Assembly: GCA_022578605.1 (NCBI GenBank)
Contig: MU394088.1
Location: 1-64,000 of the forward strand
Origin: Camillea tinctor
Lineage: Eukaryota > Ascomycota > Sordariomycetes > Xylariales > Xylariaceae
Reading direction: 5' to 3'
Length of the DNA stretch: 64,000 nucleotides
The notes beneath the pieces are model-generated. The model was not told where the DNA came from and did no database searches. It saw only the letters and a program-made list of their open reading frames with translations. The translations under genes and the position numbers were made by a program. Position 1 is the first letter of the stretch, and each line of letters begins with the position of its first letter. This document shows, piece after piece, positions 12,470 to 24,132 of the stretch.

Positions 12470-12841
12470 CTACTGAGTCTTCATCTCTCCGTCTAGTTCC
12501 ACGGCCTTAACGTGCTCGTGTGACTCCAAAGTGGTTATCGAGTCCTGAGGGAACGAAACACTAATCGCATCATAAGGTGTTAGTTAACCATGTTGGTGCC
12601 ACGCCTAATTGATGGATGATGAGAGCCACGACATACGCAAATCCCTTGATGAGGTTGTATTCGTGGGTAATCTTGCCGCCCTGGTCCTGAGCGTGCTTCT
12701 TCGCAGCCGCTACTTGCTCGGGCGTGGCATCCGGGTTGCAGGTAACCTAATGGAGCAGTGAGCAACGATCCTCCGTTTAGATGCAGGTAAGCTGCTAGGT
12801 ATTGGGGGAACTTGGGTTAAACATACAATGTAGGAAGGCAT
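12470..12841 (-). CDS. Small I9-type proteinase B inhibitor
   Basis: Model: complement(join(12470..12560,12637..12746,12827..12841)), 71 aa. The introns are 80 and 76 nt, both GTATGT..TTAG, and the second carries a CTAAC element. The protein opens MPSYIVTCNPDATPEQV and continues with a charged helix, the GGKITHEYNLIKGFAVSFP strand region and an acidic tail ending MKTQ. This is the layout of subtilisin-propeptide-like inhibitors such as yeast Pbi2 (about 75 aa), which bind vacuolar proteinase B and take part in vacuole fusion (established for the family). There is no signal peptide, so it should be cytosolic or vacuolar. Exon 1 codes for only five residues, which makes the gene easy to miss. 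Confidence 0.9.
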
Positions 12842-13794
12842 CTTAAGAGGTGGGTGATGTCGATATCTGCGGATATGTTTAATGCTAATTAACACTCGGG
12901 GTGCGATGCGGGAAAGAATGGTGACGATGGTTTTATAAAGTTTGGAGATGGAATAATGGATAAGAAAAAGAAAAGGAGGAGGGAAAGAAAGAAGGAAGAG
13001 AAGAAGTGCTCGAGTTTAAAAGGATTGGGAATGTTTCACTAATACATTTTGCTAGCCAACAGGCAGCTTATATTGCCTAGGTACAGGATACGTAGCATTC
13101 CTATCATCTGGTACATGACATAACCGTAGGTGCCCTACTTTGTGCCCAGTACCTTAGTAGGTACCTTATCCTCAGGCTGTACGTACATAAGGCGCGATTG
13201 AGCTGTGTGGTAAGTTGGAGGGGTGAATACGTCATGCTCAGGTCTGGCAAGTCTATGACTGTGCAAGTCATTGGATTAGCTCCTTGGATCACGCACTCAA
13301 ACAGGCGTTGCTCACCCACTTTATAGTTAGCTAGCGCCTTTCGTGTTACCCTTAGAGCCGCCGATAACCTACGACTGCATATATACTATTAGTAAGTGAA
13401 GTTAGGAGTTGACCTCAGGTATTTTAATGTTAAGGTTAGGACTTGAATACTTAGGTGCCTATGTACCCTGGCCTGCATGCATTAGTACGTGTATTACATA
13501 GACCATACCAGCATACCTCTCTATAATGACCCACATCTTTAGTCTTATCTTCTTATCATCTTATCGATAAACAACGTCCCTTGGATATCATCTTTTTTTT
13601 TTCGCAACCTTTGGACCTTTTTCTTTTTTCCCTTTTTGAATAGCTTCAATCCAATTCCCGGTAATCAACATATTTCGGCTGTGCTTTATCCGCCTCCTCC
13701 ATCGTTAGCCTTTCCCTAGGCTACGACCATCTTGGTCATATAGTCCAAGCGACGATAATACCAATTGATCCGACATTGGCGCAAATTAACCAAG
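12842..13794. other. Divergent intergenic region between inhibitor gene and BMS1
   Basis: The genes on both sides point outward, so the region should hold both promoters. A purine-rich stretch (12955-13005) lies upstream of the inhibitor. CT-rich tracts near 13590-13640 precede BMS1, as is common for fungal housekeeping promoters. No coding sequence is seen. Confidence 0.6.
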
Positions 13795-16700
13795 ATGGAC
13801 GAACAGGCGCACAAGCCGCATCGCAAGTCCAAGGAGAAGAAGAAGCCTACGGGTGGTGAGTCGCAGCTTTGCTGAAGGTCGGCAACCTACTGTTGTACTG
13901 ACTTTATATTAAATAGATCGAAACCCGAAAGCTTTTGCCTTCTCCCGCCCTGGAAAGTTGCAGAGAGCCGCAGCACGATCCCACGACCTGTAAAGTACCA
14001 GTCCTAGGATGCGACGTCGGGTCCGAATATTGACCAATTCCCCCTCCCAGGCACGAGAAGAAACTCCATGTACCACTAGTCGACCGGCTACCTGAAGTCG
14101 AGCCCCCGCCGAAACTCGTGACCATCGTTGGACCCCCCGGGGTAGGCAAGACAACGTTGCTGAAGAGCTTGGTTCGTCGCTATGCGAAGGAGACCATGAC
14201 AGATCCCCAGGGCCCTATCACCGTGATTACGTCCAAGAAGCAACGATTAACGTTCCTCGAATGCCCGAACGAACTAGAAGCCATGGTCGATATCGCGAAG
14301 GTGGCCGACATTGTTCTCCTCATGATAGATGGCAATTTCGGTTTCGAGGTACGTGCGGTCGACCATTGTTACCTACTCATCCTTTCGGGGCTACTCTACC
14401 GAGTTATGGTGATGATTACTAACTTATCATGCGGTATAGATGGAAACTATGGAATTGTATGACCCGGCATACTCCTCATAATTCGTTCTTTAGCTGGCTA
14501 GACACTAACGATCCTTATCTTCGTAGTCTTAACATTCTCAGTGCCACCGGCATGGTGAGTACCATATCCCCTACCTTGCTATTCGTACCAATAAACTAAC
14601 TCTGTACAGCCGGGAAACGTTTTTGGAATCCTAACACACCTCGACCTGTTCAAGAAACCCCATCTAGTAAGCGCTCACCAAAGTACTCTTTCGGCTGGGA
14701 ACTTAGCTAACCTTCATACGTATAGCTAAAAGATGCAAAGAAGCGACTTAAGCATAGGTTATGGAGTGAATTATACCAAGGCGCACATCTGTTTTATTTA
14801 TCTGGTGTCATAAATGGAAGATATCCGTAGGTGCCCTCCCTGGTTCACCTGTGACCCAGGCTATAGTCTGGGATCTTGTTGAAATGCTAACATATGTGTG
14901 TAGGGATCGCGAAGTTCATAATCTCTCCCGATTCCTCTCGGTGATGAAGTCAACACGACCCTTGGTGTGGAGGAATTCTCATCCTTATGCAGTGATTGAC
15001 AGTTATCGAGACATAACACATCCATCCCAAATCGAAGAAGACGAAAAGTGCGATCGCTCCATTATGTTGTCGGGGTATCTACGTGGTAGCAATTTCGGTC
15101 AGAACCAACGCTGTCATATTCCCGGGCTCGGCGACTTCACCGTCCAGAACGTCGAAGCATTGCCTGACCCATGCCCCACCCCTGCTCAAGAACAAGCTAT
15201 CGCTAAAGCAACTGGCAAGACCGGAAGGCGGAGATTGGCAGAGAAAGAGAAGAAAATCCATGCTCCTATGTCAGATAGGAGTGGATTGAAGATCGATGGT
15301 GACGCTATCTGGATTACCAAGGAAAAAGGATTCACCTTTGATAAGGATAATGATGAGGAGCGAGGGGAAGGTGAAGAGCTCATTATAGGACTACAAGCCG
15401 AGAGAAAATTACTTGGTCAAACGGAAGATGGTGTGCAGCTGTTCCGCGGAGGGGAAAAGTTGACAGACATACCAGAAGACGACAGCGGCCGAAAAGCGCA
15501 GCGGACAGCGAGACTGGCGGACGGAGACGACGATGGCGATGTAGCCTTGGAAGGCGAGGACCTCGATAGCGAAGATGAGGATCTTGATCTGGATGAGGAA
15601 GCTGAATTCAACGAAGGAAATCTCGGCAAAATATTTCGGAGAAACACTGATGAAGACCGAAATGGAAACGAGGAATTAGCGTTTGCCGATAGCGACTCGG
15701 ATCTAGGCTCAATCTCGGGGGAAGAGCTTGATGAGGAGGATGAGGGGGGATCTGAATTTGATGAGGATGACGAGGAAGAAGCGGCTCTTCGCTGGAAAGA
15801 GAATCTGATCGAAAAGGCTCAGGCACTTCACGGAGGCCGCTCCTACCGAACTGCGGACCTTGCTCGACTTATGTACGACGAAGCTCTCACTGCCCAAGAA
15901 GTCCTTCGGAGATGGAAAGGGGAGGTCGAGCACGCCGAGGATGAAGATAAGGATGACGAATCCGGTGATTCTGACGATGGCGGGTTCTTTCAAAAGTCTA
16001 AAGCCGAAACGGAGGAGGATATTGAGGACCGTCACATTCCAGCATTCAACTATGATGATCTCGCTGCCAAATGGTCGGTGGAGGAGAATATCGAATTACT
16101 TCGTCAACGCTTTACTACTGCAACTTTAAATGGGGGCGATGGAAATGAGGGCGGATCTGATGGAGAAGGAGACGCCGAAAGTGACGAAGGGGACGGGGCA
16201 TTTGAAGATCTTGAAACCGGCGAACAACATAAAGCTGAGCCAGTAACAGCCGATAGCCTAGAAGCCGAGCGAGAGAAGAATGCACGAAGAAAGGAGGAGC
16301 TCAAACTACGATTTGAGGAAGAGGACCGTGAAGGCTTCCGAAACGATAAAGCCAATGCCCGACGCGAAGCTGGCGAGCAACAGGAATTTGGCGAGGATGA
16401 ATGGTATGAAAGCCAAAAATATCTCATCCAGGTCAGTACAGTATATCCTTGCTAGGCGCGGCATTGACATCGATCGTACGCTCCGGAAATGTTACTGACA
16501 TCCGGATGTATAGAAACAACTCGATATCAACAACGCCGAGATGGAAGGGCTAGATGAAAGGCAAAGAGTTGCGGTAGAGGGCTTCAAGGCCGGAAAGTAT
16601 GTCAAAATAGTACTTACTGGAGTGCCAGCGGAATTCTGCAGCAATTTCAAGGCCAAAACACCCATTATTGTTGGTGGCTTGGCGGCAACAGAAGATCGTC

Positions 16701-17829
16701 TAGGATTTGCTCAGATCCGAATCAAGAAGCACCGATGGCATAAGAAGATTCTGAAAACGGTAAATATTCTCCTTACTTCATATTCTATATACCATCTCAC
16801 TGACCTGCATGACAGAACGATCCATTAGTATTTAGCTTGGGTTGGCGTCGGTTCCAGACCCTTCCGATTTACAGCACCTCTGATTCACGGACACGAAACC
16901 GTCTACTAAAATATACCCCAGAGCATATGCATTGCCAGGGTACTATATATGGGCCTCTAATTGCTCCAAATACAGGCTTTGTCTGCTTCCAAAGCTTCTC
17001 TAAAGAAAACCCAGGTTTCAGAATTGCAGCCACGGGCACCATCCTTAGCGTTGACGAGTCCACAGAGATCGTCAAGAAGCTAAAGCTTACTGGAACTCCT
17101 TACAAAATTTTTAAGAACACGGCCTTTATTAAGGATATGTTCAACTCATCACTGGAAATTGCAAAATTCGAAGGCGCGGCCATCAAGACCGTTAGCGGAA
17201 TCCGTGGCCAAATTAAACGGGCTTTATCTAAACCGGATGGGCATTTCCGGGCCACATTCGAGGACAAAATTTTGATGAGCGATATTGTGATACTAAGAGC
17301 TTGGTATCCTGTGAAACCGCATCGATTCTACAATCCCGTCACTAATCTCCTTGGTGAGTGGAAAGCGATGCGTCTCACTGGACAAGTACGCTACGAGCAA
17401 GGTGTAGCCACTCCACAGAATCGCAATAGTCAGTATACGGGGAAGATTGAACGCCCGACGAGACATTTCAACCCTCTGAAGGTACCACGTGCTCTCGCTG
17501 CAGATCTACCATTCAAGTCCCAGATCGTGCAAATGAAGCCCCAGAAAAAGAAGACGTACATGCAGAAACGGGCTGTCGTCTTGGGCGGAGAAGAGAAGAA
17601 AGCACGCGACCTCATGCAGAAGCTCACGACGATCCGAAAGGACACAGTCGCTAAGCGCAGGGCCAAGAAAGATGAAAAGCGCGCGGAGTTCAAGAAAAAG
17701 ATGGAGGAAATGGGTGAGAAGAAGGAGGCCCGGGAACGAAGAGAGAAGCAGGAATTCTGGCGGAAAGAGGGTCGGAAGCGAAAGGGTGACGGCGAAGACG
17801 GTGGTGGCGGTGGCAAGAGACGGCGGTGA
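13795..17829 (+). CDS. BMS1: Ribosome biogenesis GTPase Bms1
   Basis: Model: join(13795..13855,13917..13989,14051..14348,14440..14456,14527..14554,14610..14666,14726..14826,14904..16431,16514..16759,16816..17829), 1140 aa. Yeast Bms1 is about 1180 aa. The frame is kept through all nine introns. Bms1 acts in the nucleolus in the small-subunit processome, with Rcl1, in 18S pre-rRNA cleavage (established). Visible: a Lys-rich N-terminus, RNPKAFAF, the P-loop GPPGVGKTT (72-80), family stretches KKRLKHRLW and FYLSGVINGRYPDREVHNLS, a long Asp/Glu-rich linker (about 400-660), then the AARP2CN/DUF663-type C-terminal half with GWRRFQTLPIYS, GFVCFQSF and WYPVKPHRFYNP, ending in a Lys/Arg-rich tail. Exons 4 and 5 are only 17 and 28 nt. 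Confidence 0.96.
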
Positions 17830-18747
17830 GAACCACACTCTAGCTATCCCTATGCCGGGTGCTCTTAATATTGAACCTGCAGAGATACCATCAAACGCGA
17901 GCATATAGAAATAATGGGCCACATGACTCTTGCATAGAAACAGATGTACTATAAAAAGATATTCAGTTTATATTACTAGCCTTGACTATATTCATATCCT
18001 GATATAATGCATCGCATTGGCTCTTTAATGGGTTTAGAAGACATGAATATAAACAATTAGGATTTATGCTGCGAATGCAACATACCGTATTACCTAGCAT
18101 GTTACGGGAGTAGTTGCAAGTCTACGATGATAACCCTGTTCAACCCTCAGCATCTTCTAAAGTTCGTATATCGAGCATAAGTATTCGCAACAAAACATTA
18201 AAAGCTTCCTATAGCCTGAGTCATCTGCTCACCCTATACTACGTATTCAAGCAGTTAGATAGACATATAGACAAGCATCTTATCACATGAATACTCTTAC
18301 CTCACCAAGGCTTAGGGCCACTAAACTCTGACGTCAACGCGGATCAATACCGCAATAATCACGAACTGAGCCGAGAGCTGTCAGATTAGATTACCTAGTA
18401 GGGTAGTCGATGCTATGCACTAATAGGAATTTGTCTGCATACTGCGAGGTAGGCTGATGAGCTGTAAGGGGAGTGACGAAAACGTATGTGATGGTGCGCA
18501 GTAGCGGTGGTGGAATATACGGGGATTCTAGAAGTGAAGAAAAGGGGTAAGGGAACCAGGGTTCTAAGACCTCACGTTTTGTTGTATAAAAGGGTCTACC
18601 CAGACAGCCAGTTTACTCCAATGATAGAAAGCGTCTCGATCACAACATCACAGCAAACACATCCTCACTTTCTGTCTCTCGTAATAACACTGTCACTACC
18701 TACTTACCCCTATTTACTCCTTTCCGCTCAAGCAAAAATATAAAAAA
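17830..18747. other. Intergenic
   Basis: This contains the 3' end of BMS1 and the upstream region of the small secreted-protein gene, including a TATA-like box at 18585. Nothing else is recognised. Confidence 0.6.
18585..18593 (+). promoter_or_regulatory. TATA-like box upstream of secreted-protein gene
   Basis: TATAAAAGG lies 163 bp before the ATG at 18748. If used, it would give a 5' leader of about 120-130 nt. It is placed by sequence only. Confidence 0.4.
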
Positions 18748-19229
18748 ATGCGCCCCTCCCCCCTCCCCCTCCTCGCCTCCCTCATCACCGCCACCGCCGC
18801 CACCACCGGCCACTGGTCCCTCTGGCTCAACGGCCAGGACGACTGCGACGGCAGCAGCTACGAGGTGCACGGCGACGGGCCCAGCGCCTGCACGGCGCTC
18901 GATCGGACGCACTTCCCCTTCGGCACGCTGGCCAGCGTGCTGGTCGATACGGACGTGCACGAGGCGGGCGGGTACTGCAAGGTGGAGTTGTATGCGGGGG
19001 ATGGGTGTGAGTTTTACTTGCTTTCTGTACCAACTGGGGCGGGGGGGACGGGAAGGGGAAGGGGAAGATAAAAGCTAATCATATAATATGTACAGGCACC
19101 GGTGACGTGATCGACTACACGGCGTACTCGACGGATACTTCGAGGGGCGGGCCCGGCCTGGGCGAGTACTGCTGGAATGGCAGGGATCTGGCGAGGACGC
19201 ATAGCTGGAAGGTTTACTGTACGCCGTGA
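18748..19229 (+). CDS. Small secreted cysteine-containing protein
   Basis: Model: join(18748..19006,19096..19229), 130 aa. The 89-nt intron (GTGAGT..TACAG) restores an open frame to TGA. Residues 1 to about 19 form a signal peptide (MRPSPLPLLASLITATAA). The mature part has six cysteines, in DDC, SAC, GYC, DGC, EYC and VYC contexts, which would allow three disulfides, and it is rich in Gly, Asp, Tyr and Trp. No named family was recognised. Size, secretion signal and Cys content match the small secreted proteins that fungi use as effectors or antimicrobials, but that role is only inferred. The exons are very G+C-rich compared with the flanks. The gene converges on the patatin gene 482 bp downstream. 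Confidence 0.8.
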
Positions 19230-19711
19230 GAAATGTACGAAAAAGGCTTATGGATGGGAAAGGGGGATAGGGGTTGTCCAAAACAACGGGTGACGGGGTG
19301 GAAGGTTATAGAAGTTTTTATTTTTATTTTTTCCTGTAAGAGAATCGTTGGAACGATGGTACATTCGCTTAAACACAAGTCTTATGGTTTCCGTACCTAG
19401 ATGAAAAGGGTTACATCGTTATATATTAAGATCATATCCCGTCAAACTGAGGGTCAAAAGTGAACCGTTCAAGATTGTATAATAAAAAAGCAAGAACGTC
19501 GTGATATCATATTGTAACGGACTCTAACTACCAGGCGTATACTCCAAACAGAAAGAAATACACATAATACCCTCTAATACCCATCCCGGTAAGCAATATT
19601 AATAAGTATGCCTCCCATTCCTACTCCCCAAAACACGTGTATACTCCCAAACCTCCCACCCCTTTTTCCCATCCCCGTACATAAAAAACTCGCGAAACCC
19701 ATCCCTCCCCC
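19230..19711. other. Convergent 3' intergenic region
   Basis: The two flanking genes end here from opposite sides, so it should contain both polyadenylation regions. T-rich runs near 19315-19335 are present. No other feature is seen. Confidence 0.6.
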
Positions 19712-22700
19712 TCAAAACCCACTAATCGGCGTCCAATCATCACTAATAGGCGTCCACCCATGGTTCGCCCGCATCGAGAGCTGCACCTCGATGACCCTCT
19801 CCACCTTCCCATTCCCACCGTTCCTAAGCTGCAGCTCCACCGGCGCCGCCAGCGTCTTGCCATCGAACGGCCGGCGCGGGTCCAAGAACCTTACATCCGA
19901 GATCCGGTCCTCTCCCTCGCGGAGCCTGAACCGCGGCCCCGACGCAATGAGATTAACCGCGCCGTTGGACTGCGGCGGCAGGCGACAGAATATGTAACCC
20001 CTCAGGCTCGTCGTCGTCGTCGTCGTCGTTATCACGCCCCCTCCCCCATCTACCCCTTTCACCGTAACAGCATGCGGCTGCTGCTGCTGCTCCAGCAGTG
20101 CCAGGTCCTCCGAGAAGTAGAACAGCGCGGCGATGAGCCTGCTCGCGACCACCACCGCGTGCTCGTGCGCGAACGCGTACGCCGGGTTGAAGTACGCTTT
20201 CCCCGTGTTGTTACTAGGCGCGTCCCAGCGGTCGTCGGGCGCGAGATACCACTCCGCGTCCGAGGACAGCGTGTACATGCGGTCGACGGCGTCGAGCGGG
20301 GGCGGGGCGCCGTAGTCGGCGAGTCCCACGTCGAGGCGGTGGCAGTTGCGTAGTAGGCGGGCATCCGACTGGTTGGCGCGGAGGAAGTCCTCCCACTCGC
20401 GCTGACAGTCGAGCGTGCTGGCGACCATATCGAGGCCTGTGTCCACGGCCTTGCGGATGCGGCGGGGCAGCAGCTTCTTGGCCTTCTCGAGCCGTGCTTT
20501 CTTCTGGTGCGTTGCCGTTTTGCCCTGCCGGTCCACTTTGATCCCTGTGCCGATCGAGAGCACGATGTCCGGCGGCACGGCCGATCCCCAGATGTTGCGC
20601 GCTTCGGCTTGAGCTACGCGGACAGGGTTGTTGCGCACTGTGGCGCCATCGACGTAGGACTTGAGAGTTTGGGGGTGCTGGTACGGTTTGAAGAACGTCT
20701 GCGCCGCTGATGTTGCTCGCGCCCTGTATGTATCTTAGTTATGGGCGTATCTCAACCATGTATTGATAATGTCGACTTACGCTTGCCACGTTTTGAAATC
20801 CTGTGATTGATTATCCTCTCTCTGCAAGCAATCTTCTAAAAGGCAGTTAGAAACACTGAATTCATATCTGCAGTAGAATTACTCACCCTCCTTGCCCCCT
20901 TGCCTCGGGTTGCGGTTGTAATTCGCTATCAAGCTCGGTTGATTGCGGCCTTCCAGGCAAGACACGACGCCAACCTTCGCTGAGTCTCCCCGGGAGTTCG
21001 TGTCAGAGCGTCCCTGGCCAAAGAGAAATTCATTTCCAAAGGCAGATTTTAATGCATCTTCAATGCCAGCGGTGCGGTATTTGAATGTACAAAATGGCTC
21101 GGACATCTTCCCAATCAAGGGGACCTTCAAGCCGCGTCGCTTCGTAAAGGCCATCGACGCAAATCTTTCAAATTGACGGATGCCATGCTTAGGAGACCAA
21201 CCCTTCTCAAAAACACCTAAAGCGACAATGCCTCCTGTGCTGTAACGTAAGACACACCTCTTGGACCAACCTACGAGATAAAGCTTTTACTTACCGGTAC
21301 TGGTTCCGATGACCAAATCAAAGAGATGTTGGATCGGGATTTCAAAACCAACTTCTTGGACTAACTTGGCTAGGATTTGAAGTTCGATAATACCCCGTAT
21401 GCCACCACTATAAACAATTAGGAAGAGAAAAATCAACTAAGAGAGCTAATGGCGGAACTTTACCCATCGAGAACAAGAATACGGGGACCGGCCCGTTCTG
21501 GCTTCACACGGACGGTCCAGGGATGTAACGTTGTGAAGTGACATCCGAGCGGGCACTTTGTTATAGTTATCGTAGAGTGGTGTGGTTCCCCTTGGCCATT
21601 GCGCCGAATGCACGGCTCACAAATAGCGTGTTGATGAGGCATGCACGGGAGAACGTTCGTAGGACAGTTAGCCAGGCAAGATAAACATGTACGCTGGCTC
21701 GTGAGCTTGGCAATGCCATTAGACTGGCTGGTTTTCTCTAGTTCGATGCGCGCCTCTTGAGCTTGTCCTAGTTTGATGATAGCTTCCCACAGGTGATCTC
21801 GAAATACCCCAGGGTCGTATGAGCATTCATGTTGTCCAATCTGTAGGACAGGGCTATCTTCGCTGAATCTGGAGATGAGTGTTGTGAATTGGTGGCCCTT
21901 TTCGTGGCTTTCCCAGTAGTTTCGACATCGACGGCGACCAGTTTCGGGGTCGAGAGCTTCACAACGCCAAGACTGATCGCGAAACTTCTCTAGACCCCGA
22001 CAAAACTCATCAACCAAGAATTCTCTCCGTTTTTGCTCATCTGATTAGTCGGTTAGCCTTGATCAACAGAGCAAGTTTCTGACGTACCCTCCAAATTGGA
22101 CCTAGGACTTGGGGCCACGATGCAAGCGGCCAGATACGGGGTGATGTCGTCTATCAATCGTGCTTCGCCACCAATCTCCATAGTGGTATTAAGCTTTCTC
22201 TGTTTAACGAGATTCCCCAAAAGAAGTGATAGATGCTCACTTGGTCGGGTCGGCAGAGGTGAGTCGTTCTCAGATATAGGGTGAAAGTCGATTGAGCTTC
22301 GGTGATCGCGAGCGAGGATTCTGAGAGATTGTTCGAGGTATACGTTAAAGCTAGCGATGTCGAGATTCATGTTAAAGGACTTTCTACGTGTGCGAATCTG
22401 ATCCGATAGGCTGCGTATCTCGCCATAGAGCGTCATGATCTGCCTCGATACCGTTTTCGCTGTAGAAGGGGTCCTGGCATGAAGAGGAATGGACACAACC
22501 CTAAAGTCATGATAGTAACACTTAATAAGATCTCGAGCACTTGTGATGGTCCTTCCACGAGACTTCCACTTGTCACGGAACTCGGTATATCTACTTGACT
22601 GTTCAAAACTTCGGAGTAGTTCATTGGTAGCGTGGTCGACATCATGCAAAAGCTTGTCGGAGGCTTCGGAGTTCTTATTCAACACAATGATCAAACCGGG

Positions 22701-24132
22701 CCGTACGCGTTGATTCAAGGTTCTTTCTAGACCTTCCTTTGCCCAATCGAAAAGGTTCCATAGAATATCCTGAGTAGCTCTATTATCACACTTAGCTATT
22801 TCTTTTTCCCGGAAGAAAACGAGTTAATGGCAATACTACCTGCTGTTGTTTGTCACAAAGCACACGACATCTGAGAATGCGTACAAAGTTCGTGGCCACA
22901 GATGTTTTATGATTACCTCGCGTGTCTCGGACTGGACATACCCTTGCCGTGGCATAGGAGTAGACATAATTGGTGACGTGAGTTGTGACGCAGGGAAAAG
23001 GGTGTAACCCCATTCCAAACGAATCTTCCTTGATGCATTAGATAGGTGATCTTGGATCAACTCTTTGGGTGATTTGCCAGGTTTGTCAGGGGTTTTCCTC
23101 AGAGTTCCATCCTTTAAGAGCTGGGAAACGCTGTAAGACAGATTGGCATCGGCAACTATTTTCCTCGATACAGGGGTTGTTCCTCCGAAGAACCCTTCGC
23201 AATCTATTATCATATAGTTAATAACCTATACTGTAACGGTCTACTAATAGTAATGATCTTTATACCTGCTAATAGGACTGGTACTTCATCAGATATCGTT
23301 CCAGGGTCTGCAAAAAGGTGAACATCACTGCTGGTTGAGGTGAACTGGTCCTGTAAAGTGCCCGGTACAGGTGCTGAGTAGTGCTTGTGTGAGCCAGGTG
23401 CTAAGAGCCGTATCATTGCACGAATAAGAGTGCTTTTTCCCGAGCCAGTGTCTCCAACAAATGACACGAGGCTTGGATATTGTCTATCCGGCATCTCTTT
23501 TGTAGTGTTCAAAAGGTTATTCACGCGTGGCCAAATGTACATATTTGGTCGTGCATCCGTTTGATCATGAGGAACACCAAACCATGTTGACCAAATATCA
23601 TCAAGGTGGAGATCCCTTTTGCGCTTCTCGAGGGAGCTCGAATCCAGAAGCCATGTAAGATAGATATAGTCTTTCAATTCTACCTCATCGCAATCTGATG
23701 TCCCCGAAGGGGCATTAGGTCGATGATCGGGATCCTGGCGCAGACAATATCGATGGGCTGGCTTCTTAGGTGCACCGCAGCCGGCACAAGACACAAGGTC
23801 GCGAGGTAGACCGAATTCTCGACATTCTCGACATCTTAGAGATATACCCAGTTCGTCGGCCAGCACCCTTAGCCTAAATAGGGGACAACATGTAAGTAAT
23901 AGTAAGAATAGCAAAGACCCATGACTTACATATCATCGCGAGGTTCAGGCCAGCGACCGATCGCATAAGAAGCCCCAGAAGGACTAGTTGGGTTTTCGTC
24001 TGCAACACTTGGCTCATCATCTACTGTCAGTTCTTCAATTAGAGTTTCAAGGTCGGGCTCATCGTTAGTATCCACGGTCCCTGAATCAGGGGATGTAACG
24101 GTATCATGACCACGAATGTTCTCTTCGTCCAT
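19712..24132 (-). CDS. GTPase-like / Cys-His cluster / patatin phospholipase fusion (NLR-like)
   Basis: Model: complement(join(19712..20723,20781..20835,20887..21234,21295..21407,21464..22040,22088..22779,22840..23203,23266..23873,23930..24132)), 1323 aa. Eight introns of 47-62 nt all keep frame. Parts in order: an acidic N-terminus (1-68); a Cys-rich zinc-binding-type segment (CREC..CAGC..HRYC, about 82-111); a P-loop GDTGSGKST (208-216); DCEGFFGG (271-278), like the DxEG switch of GBP/dynamin-type GTPases; VLNKN as a possible G4; a helical region; a Cys/His cluster (CLSC..CMPH..CEPC..CPLGC, about 741-789) spaced like a RING; and a patatin domain with oxyanion motif DGGGIRG (814-820), nucleophile GTSTG (Ser851) and Asp1012 in YVDGA. 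Both catalytic residues are present, so lipid acyl-hydrolase activity is expected. A nucleotide switch fused to a membrane-lipid effector is NLR-like logic; regulation by that module is inferred. Confidence 0.88.

Noticed and set aside
15417..16427. Ser-rich minus-strand frames opposite BMS1
   Set aside because: Antisense shadows of the acidic Asp/Glu-rich linker.
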